From the NCBI GenBank assembly GCA_028868695.1, contig JAGWTZ010000002.1:46128-110127 (forward strand): DNA of 64,000 nucleotides. Reading direction: 5' to 3'. Both the position numbers and the translations under genes were made by a program. The stretch comes from Alphaproteobacteria bacterium. Lineage in GTDB: Bacteria; Pseudomonadota; Alphaproteobacteria; Rhizobiales; Aestuariivirgaceae. Shown here one piece after another: positions 1-8,850 of this stretch (position 1 is its first letter; every line of letters begins with the position of its first letter). The notes under the pieces were generated by a model, which saw only the letters and a program-made list of their open reading frames with translations, did not search any database and was not told the DNA's origin.

Positions 1-990
1 AATTTCAATGGTGCCGGCGCTGGCCGGCGTCACGCCAAATATGGTTTCAGCGATGTTCGAGCGGCCGGAGCCGACAAGGCCCGCAATGCCCAGGATCTCG
101 CCTTCGCGCACATCGAAGCTCACGTCATGGAACACGCCCTTCAGCGTGAGCCCCTTCACCGAGAGCTTCACCTTGCCGATCGGCACTTCTTCCTTGGGGA
201 ACATCTGGGTGATTTCGCGGCCCACCATCATGCGGATGATGTCGTCGCGCGTCACTTCGGTGGAAAGCTTGGTGGCGATGTATTTGCCGTCACGGAACAC
301 CGAAACTTCATCGGCGATCTCGAACAGCTCGCTCATCTTGTGGGTGATGTAGATGATGCCTTTGCCCTGGTCCTTCAGGGCATGGATGATCCGGAACAGA
401 TGCGCCACTTCCTTCTCGGTCAGCGCCGAGGTGGGCTCATCCATGATGAGAACGTCGGAATTGAACGACACCGCCTTGGCGATTTCCACCATCTGGCGGT
501 TGGCCACCGAAAGGCTGCCCACTTCCACGCCGGGGTCAAGTTCAATGTTCAGCCGCTTGAACAGCTCTTCGGTTTTGCGGCGCATTTCGGCGTGATTGAT
601 CAGGCCGAAGCGGTTGGTCGGCTCGCGGCGGATCCAGATGTTTTCCGCGACCGTCATCGGCCCCATCAGGTTCAGTTCCTGGTGGATCATGGCGATGCCG
701 TTTTCGAGGGCATCGAGCGGGCTCTTCAGCCGGATGTCCTGGCCGCGCAATTTGAAGGTGCCTGAATCCGGCGTGTAAATGCCGGCGATGATTTTCATCA
801 GCGTGGATTTGCCCGCACCATTTTCGCCCATCAGCGCATGGACAGTGCCGCGGCGCAGCTTGAAATGCACGTCATCCAGCGCCAGCACGCCGGGGAATTC
901 CTTGCGCACATGCTCCACCTCCAGCACATAGCCTGCTGCGGGAACGGCGCCGCTTTCGCGGACGGCTTGCATCGTGGAAGGGCTGATCAT
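1..990 (-). CDS. Sugar ABC transporter ATP-binding protein, RbsA/MglA type (3' end cut by window)
   Basis: Cytoplasmic ATPase of a ribose/inositol-class importer. The visible 330 residues hold the first ABC domain (Walker [10 protein letters not shown], signature [14 protein letters not shown], Walker [11 protein letters not shown]) and the start of the second, which has the degenerate P-loop GLVGSGRS usual in RbsA-type two-domain ATPases of about 500 residues; the rest lies left of the window. Two ATGs are adjacent (993 and 990). The one at 990 sits a proper 5 nt from GGGAG, so I chose it. It follows the binding-protein gene, separated by an intrinsic terminator that should lower its expression. 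A permease gene is expected just outside. The substrate is inferred only from the binding protein. Confidence 0.93.
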   Translation of the reverse strand, partial: MISPSTMQAVRESGAVPAAGYVLEVEHVRKEFPGVLALDDVHFKLRRGTVHALMGENGAGKSTLMKIIAGIYTPDSGTFKLRGQDIRLKSPLDALENGIAMIHQELNLMGPMTVAENIWIRREPTNRFGLINHAEMRRKTEELFKRLNIELDPGVEVGSLSVANRQMVEIAKAVSFNSDVLIMDEPTSALTEKEVAHLFRIIHALKDQGKGIIYITHKMSELFEIADEVSVFRDGKYIATKLSTEVTRDDIIRMMVGREITQMFPKEEVPIGKVKLSVKGLTLKGVFHDVSFDVREGEILGIAGLVGSGRSNIAETIFGVTPASAGTIEI

Positions 991-1005
991 CATCGCTCCC
1001 GAGAA

Positions 1006-1037
1006 AAAATGCGCCACCCCGGAGGATGGCGCATTTT
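1006..1037 (-). terminator. Intrinsic terminator/attenuator between binding-protein and ATPase genes
   Basis: Perfect 11-bp stem (AAAATGCGCCA with TGGCGCATTTT) around a 10-nt loop. Read on the minus strand it ends in six T followed by CTC. It lies between the stop of the binding-protein gene and the start of the ATPase gene, the usual place for partial termination that makes the binding protein more abundant than the ATPase. Confidence 0.8.
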
Positions 1038-1051
1038 CAATTTTCTGTCGA

Positions 1052-1975
1052 TTAGTTCTTGGACATGAAGTCGGCCATGTTGGCCGGCGTCACCAGCTGG
1101 AAGGGGATGTAAACCTTGGCATCCACCTTTTCGCCCTTGACCAGCTTGATGGCGGTGTCAACGGCACCCTTGCCCTGGCCGGCAGCGTCCTGGAACACGG
1201 TGACCGACAGGTCGCCAGCCTTCATCGAGGCGAGGGCTTCCTGGGTGGCGTCAATGCCGCCCACCGGAATGTCCTTGGTGGACCAGCCAGCGGCCTTCAT
1301 GGCCTTGATGGCGCCCAGGGCCATGTTGTCATTGTTGGCGATCACGGCGCGCGGCTTCTTGCCGGCCGAGATCCAGTTGGTCATGAGGTCCTGCGCCTTC
1401 ACCGGATCCCAGCCAGCGGTCTGCTCGTCGATGATCTTCATGCCCTTGCAGGCGTCGGTGGCGATGACTTCATGGATGTCCTTGGTGCGCTGCACGGCAG
1501 CCTGGTTGGCGAGGTCGCCTTCCATGACGAGGATGTCGCCCTTGCCGCCGATGAGCTTGCAGATTTCCTTGGTTTCCAGCGTGCCGGAGTCAGCTTCGTT
1601 GGAGGCCACGAAGGCGCCCTTCGGGCCCAGCTTGTCAACGTCAGCCGGCTGGCGGTTCACGTAAACGATCGGGATGCCGGCGTCATTGGCCAGCTTGGTC
1701 ATTGGCGCGGTGGCCGAGGTGTCAACGGCGTTGACAATCACGGCATCAACCTTGGCGGCGATGAAGTTCTGGATCTGCGAGAGCTGCTTGGCAACGTCGT
1801 CGTCAGCGATTTCGATCTGGACCGGCTGCTTGGCGTCGGCGGCGGCCTTTTCAATGCCCTTGCGGAGCACGGTGAGGAAGGTGTCAGAGTTGGCCATCGA
1901 CACGCCGATGTTGCCGGCGAAAGCCGTGCCCGACATCAAGGTGACGGCGGCAGCGGCAAGAAGAAATTTTTTCAT
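1052..1975 (-). CDS. Periplasmic sugar/inositol-type substrate-binding protein (RbsB superfamily)
   Basis: A 307-residue type I periplasmic binding protein. It has a clear Sec signal ([20 protein letters not shown], cleavage after residue 20) and the two-lobed Peripla_BP_4 pattern: [11 protein letters not shown] near the N-terminus, [11 protein letters not shown] around residue 80, [13 protein letters not shown] around 210. It delivers ligand to the permease served by the ATPase downstream. The ATG at 1975 is preceded by GGGAG at a good distance; an in-frame GTG at 1993 would only lengthen the n-region. By general character it is closest to the inositol/rhizopine-binding (IbpA/MocB-like) branch, but this is an impression from sequence and the ligand is not established. 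First gene of its operon. Confidence 0.92.
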   Translation of the reverse strand: MKKFLLAAAAVTLMSGTAFAGNIGVSMANSDTFLTVLRKGIEKAAADAKQPVQIEIADDDVAKQLSQIQNFIAAKVDAVIVNAVDTSATAPMTKLANDAGIPIVYVNRQPADVDKLGPKGAFVASNEADSGTLETKEICKLIGGKGDILVMEGDLANQAAVQRTKDIHEVIATDACKGMKIIDEQTAGWDPVKAQDLMTNWISAGKKPRAVIANNDNMALGAIKAMKAAGWSTKDIPVGGIDATQEALASMKAGDLSVTVFQDAAGQGKGAVDTAIKLVKGEKVDAKVYIPFQLVTPANMADFMSKN

Positions 1976-2163
1976 TATGAACTCCCAATTCACGGCGTCC
2001 GGCGGCGCCTGTTGTTGGCCGGATGAGGCTGTTCCACACAGAACAAAGTTTCACCCGCAACATCTTGAGCAGCAAAAGGCAGAATGGGGCATGCATCGAC
2101 CATGATGCCGTCTCCTTCCTCCCTTGGGCCGCCGTGCTTCTGATGGCGCGTTGCGGTGGCTTA

Positions 2164-2187
2164 GAAATAGAATATTTGTTTTATTTC
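2164..2187. promoter_or_regulatory. Operator-like palindrome downstream of the transporter promoter
   Basis: A 24-bp imperfect palindrome with arms GAAATA and TATTTC; 9 of 12 symmetric pairs match. It begins about 15 bp downstream of the -10 element, so a bound repressor would block early elongation. Twenty bases of it (2167-2186) match 54326-54345, just upstream of the other sugar operon, at 18 positions and in the same orientation relative to the regulated gene. Confidence 0.55.
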
Positions 2188-2202
2188 CAAGTTGGTCTGG
2201 AT

Positions 2203-2232
2203 AGGATATTTCAAAATTTCCGGCAAAGTCAA
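2203..2232 (-). promoter_or_regulatory. Predicted sigma-70-type promoter for the binding-protein operon
   Basis: On the minus strand, TTGACT (2232-2227), an 18-bp spacer, then TATCCT (2208-2203). Transcription would start near 2195. This is among the best promoter matches I found in the window and fits directly with the palindrome at 2164-2187. Confidence 0.55.
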
Positions 2233-2371
2233 TTTATGTCACACCCCCCTGCCGAAATCCTATCATTTTCCCTCATTTCGGCGCTGATAGCTTTTGCAAG
2301 GGCGCGCGGCGGCTGAATTTGCCTCAAATCAGGCCGCAAACCGGGGCTTCATCAACGGGCGGCTCAGCCCC

Positions 2372-5300
2372 CTAGGCTTCCCACTCGGCCACCAGATCCT
2401 TGGCCTCCACCTGGTCCCCAGGCTTCACATGCAGCGATTTCAGCATGCCGGCCCGTTCTGCCGTCAGGGCTGTCTGCATCTTCATCGCTTCCATCTGCAG
2501 GATGATGTCACCCTTGGCGAGGCTCTGGCCAGGCTTGGCGACAAGGCCGATGATAAGGCCGGGCATGGGTGCTGCGATATGAGCGGCGTTGGCGGCATCG
2601 GCCTTGGCGCGCGCTGCGACTTTCGCTTTCACCGAGCGGTTGGGCACCGACACTTCGCGCGGCTGGCCGTTGAGTTCGAAGAACACCTTCACCTGCCCGG
2701 TGTCGGAGGTCGTGCCGACTGTTTGCAGCGTGACTTCCAGCCGCTTGCCGGGGTCAATCTCCGCCGTGATCTGTTCGCCGGGCTGCATGCCATAGAAGAA
2801 AGTGTGGGTGGGCAGGCTGCGCACCGGGCCATAGGCGCGGTGGCGGGCGCGGTAATCCATGAACACCTTGGGATACATCAGGTATCCGTTCAGGTCTTCT
2901 TCATCCAGCACTTCATCTTCATTGCCTTCGCTGCCAAGCTTGAGATCAGCGCTCACCTTGGCGCGGATGGCGGCAATGTCGGCCGGCGCAAGCGCTGCAC
3001 CGGGCCGCGTGGTGATCGCCTTCTCGCCCTTCAGCACTTTCCGGGAGATGCCTGCAGGCCAGCCGCCTTCCGGCTGGCCGAGATTGCCCTTCAGCATGTC
3101 CACCACCGATTCCGGGAAGGCCACTTCAACAGCCGGGTCTTCCACCTGGGCGCGGCTGAGGTTCTGGGAAACCATCATCAGGGCCATGTCACCCACCACC
3201 TTGGAGGATGGTGTCACCTTCACAATGTCTCCGAACATCATGTTGGCTTGCGCATAGGCGCGCGCCACTTCATGCCAGCGCTCTTCCAGGCCCATGCTGC
3301 GCGCCTGTGCCTTCAAGTTGGTGAACTGCCCGCCGGGCATTTCATGGAGATAGACTTCCGAGGCAGGTGCGGCGAGGCCGCTTTCAAAGGCCGCATATTG
3401 CGCCCGCACTTGCTCCCAGTAGTCGGAGATGGTGCGAATGGCGGCAATGTCCAGCCCTGTGTCACGCTCGGTGTGACGCAGCGCCTCGACGATCGAGCCA
3501 AGGCAGGGCTGGGATGTGCCGCCCGAGAAGGCATCCATCACCGCATCCGCCGCATCAACGCCAGCATCGGCGGCAGCGAGCACGGTGGAACCGGCAATGC
3601 CAGAGGTATCATGCGTGTGGAAGTGGATGGGCAGGCTCACCTCTTCCTTCAAAGCCTTGATCAGCACGCGCGCCGCGGCGGGCTTCAGCAGCCCCGCCAT
3701 GTCTTTCAGCCCCAGGACATGCGCCCCCGCCTTCTCCAATTCCTTGGCCATGCGGACGTAATAGTGAAGGTCATATTTGGCGCGGGCCGGGTCAAGAATA
3801 TCGCCCGTATAGCAAATGGCACCCTCGCAAATCCGCCCCGCCTCATTCACGGCATCCATGGCCACGCGCATGTTCTCAACCCAGTTGAGCGAGTCAAACA
3901 CGCGGAACACATCAACGCCCGTCCTGGCCGCCTGGGCCACGAATCCCTTCACCACATTGTCGGGATAGGTGGTGTAGCCAACGCCATTGGCGCCACGCAG
4001 CAGCATTTGCAGCAGGTGGTTGGGCATGGCGGCGCGCAAATCGCGCAGCCGCTGCCAGGGGCATTCCTGCAGGAAACGGTAGGCCACGTCGAAAGTGGCC
4101 CCGCCCCAGCACTCCACCGAGAACAGCTTCGGCAGGTTTCCGGCATAGGCCGGCGCCACATTCAGCATGTCGAAAGAGCGCATGCGCGTGGCCAGCAGGC
4201 TTTGGTGGCCGTCCCGCATGGTGGTGTCGGTGATCAGCAGCCGCTTTTCAGCCTTCATCCACGCCGCAATGGCTTGCGGACCTTCGGCAAGCAGCTTTTG
4301 GCGCAAGCCGTGAGCCGGGGCGGCCGCTGCCTTCGGCGGCCGCGGCGCATGAACGTGACCGGCGGGCTTGGGGCGGCCGATCACTTCCGGGTGCCCATTC
4401 ACCGTGATGTCGGCAATGTATGTGAGGATCTTGGTCGCCCTGTCGCGCCGCTTCTTGAAGACAAAAAGCTCCGGCGTTGTGTCAATGAACTTGGTCGTGC
4501 AGGTGTCGTTGAGGAAGCTGGGGTGTTTGAGCAGGTTCTCGACAAAGGCAATATTGGTGGCCACGCCACGGATGCGGAATTCGCGGAGCGCGCGGTCCAT
4601 GCGGGCAATCGCCTTTTCCGGCGTGGGCGCCCAGGCGATCATCTTCACCAGCAGCGAGTCATAGTGGCGCGTCACCACCGCGCCCGCATAGGCCGTGCCG
4701 CCATCAAGGCGGATGCCCGGGCCGTTGGATGAGCGGTAGGCGGTGATGCGGCCATAGTCGGGGATGAAGTTGTTCTGCGGGTCTTCCGTGGTGATGCGGC
4801 ACTGGATGGCATGGCCGCGCAGGTGAATGTCACTTTGCGATTTGGCGCCCGTCGCCTCTTCCAGCGTCTTGCCCTCGGCAATCAGGATTTGCGCCTGAAC
4901 AATGTCGATGCCCGTCACTTCCTCGGTGACAGTGTGCTCCACCTGCACGCGCGGGTTCACCTCGATGAAGTAGAACTTTTGGCTGTCCATATCCATGAGG
5001 AACTCGACAGTGCCGGCGCATTCATAACTCACATGGCCACAGATCTTGCGCGCCAGTTCGCACACTTCAGCGCGCTGGGCATCGGCGAGATAGGGTGCTG
5101 GCGCACGCTCCACAACCTTCTGGTTCCGGCGTTGCACGGTGCAGTCACGCTCGAAGAGATGATAGAGCCCGCCGTGCTTGTCGCCGAGGATTTGCACCTC
5201 GACATGGCGCGCACGCTGAATCATTTTTTCAAGATAGCCTTCGCCATTGCCGAATGCGGCCACGGCTTCGCGCCGCCCTTCCAAAATCTTGTCGCGCAGT

Positions 5301-5842
5301 TCTGCCGGCCCGGTGATGGCGCGCATGCCGCGCCCGCCCCCGCCCCATGAAGCTTTCAGCATCAGCGGATAGCCGATTGCGGCGGCCTGCTTCTCAATCA
5401 GCGTGAAGTCATCGCCCAATACTTCGGTTGCGGGAATGACGGGCACGCCCGCCGCCACCGCCACCTTGCGGGCCGAAGCCTTGTCGCCCAGCGCGCGCAT
5501 GGTTGCAGCCTTCGGCCCGATGAACACAATGCCCGCCGCTGTGCAGGCATCCACGAACTCCGGATTTTCCGATAGCAGGCCATAGCCCGGATGGATGGCA
5601 TCAGCGCCAGAGGCCTTGGCCACGCGGATGATTTCCGGAATGGAGAGATAAGCCTCCACCGGCTTCAAGCCTTCGCCGATCAGATAAGCCTCATCGGCCT
5701 TGAAGCGGTGCAGGGAGAGCTTGTCCTCCTCGGCAAACACCGCCACCGTGCGCATGCCCAGTTCATTGGCGGCGCGCATCACGCGGATGGCAATTTCACC
5801 GCGGTTGGCGATCAGGATTTTGCTGAAGGATGTGGCGGGCAT
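2372..5842 (-). CDS. pyc: Pyruvate carboxylase
   Basis: ATP- and biotin-dependent carboxylation of pyruvate to oxaloacetate, the anaplerotic step. 1156 residues, the usual single-chain length. Domain order: N-terminal biotin carboxylase (KILIANRGEIAIRV at the start, ATP-grasp loop SWGGGGRGMR near 175, EVNPRVQVEHTVTEE near 295), central carboxyltransferase TIM barrel (ITDTTMRDGHQSLLATR near 540, GLKDMAGLLKP near 720), C-terminal biotinyl domain with the target lysine in MEAMKMQ. I start at the ATG at 5842, giving MPATSFSKILIANRGEIA; a TTG ten codons upstream is less likely. Monocistronic by appearance, behind a hairpin that ends the gluconokinase gene. Confidence 0.98.
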   Translation of the reverse strand: MPATSFSKILIANRGEIAIRVMRAANELGMRTVAVFAEEDKLSLHRFKADEAYLIGEGLKPVEAYLSIPEIIRVAKASGADAIHPGYGLLSENPEFVDACTAAGIVFIGPKAATMRALGDKASARKVAVAAGVPVIPATEVLGDDFTLIEKQAAAIGYPLMLKASWGGGGRGMRAITGPAELRDKILEGRREAVAAFGNGEGYLEKMIQRARHVEVQILGDKHGGLYHLFERDCTVQRRNQKVVERAPAPYLADAQRAEVCELARKICGHVSYECAGTVEFLMDMDSQKFYFIEVNPRVQVEHTVTEEVTGIDIVQAQILIAEGKTLEEATGAKSQSDIHLRGHAIQCRITTEDPQNNFIPDYGRITAYRSSNGPGIRLDGGTAYAGAVVTRHYDSLLVKMIAWAPTPEKAIARMDRALREFRIRGVATNIAFVENLLKHPSFLNDTCTTKFIDTTPELFVFKKRRDRATKILTYIADITVNGHPEVIGRPKPAGHVHAPRPPKAAAAPAHGLRQKLLAEGPQAIAAWMKAEKRLLITDTTMRDGHQSLLATRMRSFDMLNVAPAYAGNLPKLFSVECWGGATFDVAYRFLQECPWQRLRDLRAAMPNHLLQMLLRGANGVGYTTYPDNVVKGFVAQAARTGVDVFRVFDSLNWVENMRVAMDAVNEAGRICEGAICYTGDILDPARAKYDLHYYVRMAKELEKAGAHVLGLKDMAGLLKPAAARVLIKALKEEVSLPIHFHTHDTSGIAGSTVLAAADAGVDAADAVMDAFSGGTSQPCLGSIVEALRHTERDTGLDIAAIRTISDYWEQVRAQYAAFESGLAAPASEVYLHEMPGGQFTNLKAQARSMGLEERWHEVARAYAQANMMFGDIVKVTPSSKVVGDMALMMVSQNLSRAQVEDPAVEVAFPESVVDMLKGNLGQPEGGWPAGISRKVLKGEKAITTRPGAALAPADIAAIRAKVSADLKLGSEGNEDEVLDEEDLNGYLMYPKVFMDYRARHRAYGPVRSLPTHTFFYGMQPGEQITAEIDPGKRLEVTLQTVGTTSDTGQVKVFFELNGQPREVSVPNRSVKAKVAARAKADAANAAHIAAPMPGLIIGLVAKPGQSLAKGDIILQMEAMKMQTALTAERAGMLKSLHVKPGDQVEAKDLVAEWEA

Positions 5843-5922
5843 GGCGGTCAGGTCCAAGTTTGCAGTGCACAATTAAACCCAATCTGAGTGATGTAAAGAC
5901 AAAATCAAATCGTCACATTGCG

Positions 5923-5948
5923 TAACCGTCACTCAAGTTGTGACGTTA
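5923..5948 (-). terminator. Hairpin after gluconokinase, ahead of pyc
   Basis: TAACCGTCAC pairs with GTGACGTTA across a 7-nt loop with one bulged base, overlapping the gntK stop codon. CGTCACA/TGTGACG (5911-5917 and 5939-5945) offers an alternative fold. The following minus-strand sequence is T-rich but interrupted, so termination would be partial. A role as a protein-binding palindrome in the pyc promoter is equally possible. Confidence 0.35.
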
Positions 5949-6464
5949 TTTCGTCAACCCGCCAAAGGCTGTGCCGCGCAGCCAATCTGCTGCTTTCACA
6001 ACCAGCTCTGAAACCGGCTCGTCGACGTCAAGCCGCAGAGCCAGCTCATCTGGCCCCGGCGCTTCCAGCGTCTTCAACTGGCTGTCCAGCAGCGAAGGCG
6101 GCATGAAATGCCCCTTGCGGGCGGCAATGCGCGCTTCCAGCAGCGCGCGGCTGCCATCCAAGAACACGAAAGCCACCGGCCGCCCCGCAGCTTCGGCGAT
6201 CCGCTGGCGGTAAACCTTCTTGAGCGCCGAGCAGGAGGCGATCTTTCCACCCGGCCCGGCCAGCGCCTTGCCAATTTCCGCCAGCCAGGGCCAGCGGTCT
6301 TCATCCGTCAGCGGCGTGCCGGATGACATCTTGGCAATATTGGCCGCCGGATGAAGCCTGTCGCCTTCGGTGAACTGCGCGCCCAGCTGCTGCGCCAGCG
6401 CCTCGCCCACCGAGGTTTTGCCGCAGCTTGCAACGCCCATCACCACTGCCGCACCCTGGAACAT
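5946..6464 (-). CDS. gntK: Gluconokinase
   Basis: Phosphorylates D-gluconate to 6-phosphogluconate. 172 residues, a normal GntK length. P-loop GVASCGKTS at residues 10-18, then GDRLHPAANIAKMSSGTPLTD (gluconate-binding segment), CSALKKVYRQRI and the lid-type FVFLDGSRALLEARI. It starts at the ATG at 6464, whose first base is also the last base of the upstream stop codon (TGATG), so translation is coupled to the gluconate dehydrogenase-like gene. A GTG one codon earlier is possible. The pairing implies gluconate interconversion and entry to the pentose-phosphate or Entner-Doudoroff routes. Confidence 0.93.
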   Translation of the reverse strand: MFQGAAVVMGVASCGKTSVGEALAQQLGAQFTEGDRLHPAANIAKMSSGTPLTDEDRWPWLAEIGKALAGPGGKIASCSALKKVYRQRIAEAAGRPVAFVFLDGSRALLEARIAARKGHFMPPSLLDSQLKTLEAPGPDELALRLDVDEPVSELVVKAADWLRGTAFGGLTK

Positions 6465-7237
6465 CACAGCACCGACGTGATGCCGCCATCCACGTAAAGG
6501 ATGTGGCCATTGACGAAGGATGAGGCGGGCGAGGCCAGGAAGATGGCCGCGCCAATCAGCTCATCCACATTGCCCCAGCGCCCGGCAGGGGTGCGCTTTT
6601 CCAGCCAGGCGGAAAACTCAGGGTTATCCACCAGCGCCTGGTTCAGCGGTGTCTTGAAATAGCCGGGGCCAATCGCATTCACCTGCAGGCCATGCCGGGC
6701 CCAATCCGCGCACATGCCCTTGGTGAGCATCTTGATGGCGCCCTTGGTGGCAGTGTAAGGCGCAATCGAAGGCCGCCCCAGCTCGCTCTGCACCGAGCAG
6801 ATATTGATGATCTTGCCTGCCCCGCGCGCAATCATGCCGCGCGCCACCGCCTTGCCCACCAGAAAGGCGCTTTCAATGTTCACGCGCAAGAGCTCGCGGA
6901 ACTTGTCGGCGGGGAAATCCTCCAGCGGCGTGCGGAACTGCATGCCGGCATTGTTGACGAGAATGTCTAACGCGCCATGCTGCGCCTCAAGCGCCGCCAC
7001 GGCTTCTGAAACCTCGGCCTCGTTTGTCACATCAAAGGCCGCGGCATGCACCTCGATGCCCTTGCCGGCCAGATCCTGCCGCGCCGCTTCCAGCTTTGCC
7101 TTGTCCCGGCCATTGATGATCAGCCGCGCACCAGCCAGCCCCAGGCCCTCGGCCAGCGCGAAGCCAATGCCCTGGCTGGAGCCGGTGACCAAAGCGCATT
7201 TCCCTGAAAGGCCGAAAAGTTGTCTGACAACGCTCAT
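6464..7237 (-). CDS. SDR oxidoreductase, gluconate 5-dehydrogenase-like
   Basis: Classical short-chain dehydrogenase of 257 residues. Cofactor motif TGSSQGIG near residue 18, NNAG near 92, catalytic serine in NICSVQS and YTATK for the Tyr/Lys pair. The C-terminal stretch GPGYFKTPLNQALVDNPEFS closely follows the gluconate 5-dehydrogenase (Gno/IdnO) pattern, and the gene overlaps gntK by one base. Proposed reaction: reversible reduction of 5-keto-D-gluconate to gluconate. Start at 7237, with AGG six nt upstream. Other SDR substrates such as 2-keto-sugar acids are not excluded. Confidence 0.85.
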   Translation of the reverse strand: MSVVRQLFGLSGKCALVTGSSQGIGFALAEGLGLAGARLIINGRDKAKLEAARQDLAGKGIEVHAAAFDVTNEAEVSEAVAALEAQHGALDILVNNAGMQFRTPLEDFPADKFRELLRVNIESAFLVGKAVARGMIARGAGKIINICSVQSELGRPSIAPYTATKGAIKMLTKGMCADWARHGLQVNAIGPGYFKTPLNQALVDNPEFSAWLEKRTPAGRWGNVDELIGAAIFLASPASSFVNGHILYVDGGITSVL

Positions 7238-7253
7238 CTTTTTGCCTGTGTTG

Positions 7254-7283
7254 TTGACCCCGCCGCCGCCCCACCGCTATCAG
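7254..7283 (+). promoter_or_regulatory. Possible promoter of the 2-hydroxyacid dehydrogenase gene
   Basis: TTGACC (7254-7259), an 18-bp spacer and TATCAG (7278-7283), about 38 bp ahead of the ATG at 7321, in the 83-bp gap between divergent genes. Weak -10, so a tentative call. Confidence 0.35.
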
Positions 7284-7320
7284 CTTATGCACAACCGCTT
7301 CAAGCCTTTTCGAGGAACTG

Positions 7321-8262
7321 ATGACCAAGCCCGTGGTGTTGATGACCGGCCCCTTCTCTGAAGAAGACGTGGCCGCCCTGGAAAGGGATTACGAAATCCA
7401 CAAGCTCTGGGAGCAGAAGGACCAGGCCGCCTTTTTCGCCCAGCATGGCCCGCGCATCCGCGCCATCGCCACCCGCGCCGAACTGGGCGCAAGGCCGGAG
7501 CTGCTTGCGCAGCTGCCCAATGTTGAAATGGTCTCAAGCTTTGGCGTGGGCCTGGATGCCATTGATTTTCCAACCTGCAAGGCGCGCGGCATCAAGGTGT
7601 CCTACACGCCGGGCGTGCTCACCGAAGAGGTGGCCGATCTTACGATTGCCCTGATGCTGGGCATTGCCCGGCAATTGCCGCAGGCCGATGCCTTCATGCG
7701 CCGGGGAGAATGGGTGAAGGGGCATTACCCGCTGGTGACACGCATGTATGGCAAGCGGCTGGGCATTCTCGGCATGGGCCAGATCGGCCAGGCCATCGCC
7801 AAGCGCGCCGCCAGCTTCTCAATGCCCGTCAGCTATCACGCCCGCCACCAGCGCAGCGACGTGGCCTTCCCCTATCATGCCACGGCGGTGGACCTGGCCC
7901 GCAACAGCGATTTCCTCGTGGTCATCGTTCCCGGTGGTGCCGCCACCGAGAAGCTGGTCAACGCTGATGTGCTGACGGCTCTTGGCCCCAAGGGCTTCCT
8001 TGTCAATGTGGCGCGCGGCTCGGTGGTGGATGAGGAAGCGCTGCTCACCAGCCTTGAGAACAAGGCCATCGCCGGCGCGGCGCTGGATGTGTTCTGGAAT
8101 GAGCGCGACATCAACCGCCGCTTCTTCGCACTCGACAATGTGGTGCTGCATCCGCATGGCGGCAGCGCCACGGTGGAGACACGCGGCGCCATGGGCAAGC
8201 TGGTGCGCGACAACCTCGCCGCCCACTTCGCAGGCAAGCCCCTTCTCACGCCCGTCGGCTGA
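7321..8262 (+). CDS. D-2-hydroxyacid dehydrogenase (2-ketogluconate/hydroxypyruvate reductase type)
   Basis: NAD(P)-dependent reductase of 313 residues in the GhrB/2-ketogluconate reductase part of the D-isomer-specific family. It has the Rossmann motif GMGQIGQAI around residue 147 and the catalytic Arg in NVARGSVVDEEAL (near 235), Glu in WNERDIN and His in HPHGGSATVETR. GAGGA lies 5 nt before the ATG. Divergent from the gluconate dehydrogenase/gluconokinase pair, so 2-ketogluconate reduction is the likeliest role; glyoxylate or hydroxypyruvate are alternatives. The catalytic-His loop reads HPHGG where TPHIG is common, a small deviation. Confidence 0.9.
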   Translation: MTKPVVLMTGPFSEEDVAALERDYEIHKLWEQKDQAAFFAQHGPRIRAIATRAELGARPELLAQLPNVEMVSSFGVGLDAIDFPTCKARGIKVSYTPGVLTEEVADLTIALMLGIARQLPQADAFMRRGEWVKGHYPLVTRMYGKRLGILGMGQIGQAIAKRAASFSMPVSYHARHQRSDVAFPYHATAVDLARNSDFLVVIVPGGAATEKLVNADVLTALGPKGFLVNVARGSVVDEEALLTSLENKAIAGAALDVFWNERDINRRFFALDNVVLHPHGGSATVETRGAMGKLVRDNLAAHFAGKPLLTPVG

Positions 8263-8283
8263 GCCAGAAAGCAGGAGAATGCC

Positions 8284-8847
8284 ATGACCACACAGGAAAG
8301 CTGGAAGACTGATCCACTGAACTGGGGCCACGGTCCCGCCGTGTTCGAGGCCTTTCTCGAACCCACCTGCCCGTTTTGCGCCCGCACCTTTCCGAAGCTG
8401 TTTCAACTGTTGCAGCTGGCGGGCGAAGAGCGGCTGACAGTCAAGGTGCGGCTGCACAGCCAGCCTTGGCACATGTATTCCGGCGTTATCTGCCGCGCCA
8501 TCCTGGCAGCCGCAACCCTGCCCGGAGGCAAGGAGGCGGCCAAAAAGGTGATGGAGGCCGTGTTCGCCCACCGCGACGCGTTTGAGTTCACCCACCACGC
8601 CAGCGGCCCGAACATGGATTGCACGCCCAATGACATCCTGAAGCGCATCGCTCACTACAGCAGTGTTGATGTTTCCGCCCCCTTTGCCCTGCCCGGCCTT
8701 GACAGGGAGGTGAAATGGCACACGCGCTATGCGCGGCAGAACGGCATCCACGTTTCGCCCACCTTCATGGTGAACGGCATCGTGCGCGCCGAACTGGGCA
8801 GCGGCGATGAGCTTTCCAAATGGCAGGACGCGCTGGGCCTCGCCTGA
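8284..8847 (+). CDS. Thioredoxin-fold protein, DsbA-like, cytoplasmic
   Basis: 187 residues with a CPFC dithiol motif near residue 31 (LEPTCPFCARTF), a central helical insert and the cis-Pro loop VSPTFMVNG near 160, which together define the DsbA/FrnE-like thioredoxin fold. No signal peptide, so presumably cytoplasmic and not a periplasmic oxidase. AGGAG lies 7 nt before the ATG. It begins 21 nt after the dehydrogenase and probably shares its transcript. Its stop is only 3 nt from the stop of the convergent methyltransferase gene, leaving no room for a terminator. Substrate unknown. Confidence 0.8.
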   Translation: MTTQESWKTDPLNWGHGPAVFEAFLEPTCPFCARTFPKLFQLLQLAGEERLTVKVRLHSQPWHMYSGVICRAILAAATLPGGKEAAKKVMEAVFAHRDAFEFTHHASGPNMDCTPNDILKRIAHYSSVDVSAPFALPGLDREVKWHTRYARQNGIHVSPTFMVNGIVRAELGSGDELSKWQDALGLA

Positions 8848-8850
8848 GGC

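Larger units (their letters stand above)
1976..2371. other. Intergenic control region of the left-end transporter operon
   Basis: No gene seen. AT-rich compared with its surroundings. It holds a leftward promoter (2203-2232), an operator-like palindrome (2164-2187) and a roughly 215-nt untranslated leader to the binding-protein gene. Next to the pyc stop codon there is only a weak pairing of GGGGCT with AGCCCC (about 2343-2369), which I would not call a terminator. Confidence 0.6.

Noticed and set aside
2294..4732. Very long rightward open frame opposite pyruvate carboxylase
   Set aside because: Low-complexity His/Arg/Gly-rich translation with no motif, fully antisense to a well-conserved gene; a by-product of high GC and codon bias. 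The same applies to long frames opposite the aldehyde dehydrogenase (12410-13864) and other genes.
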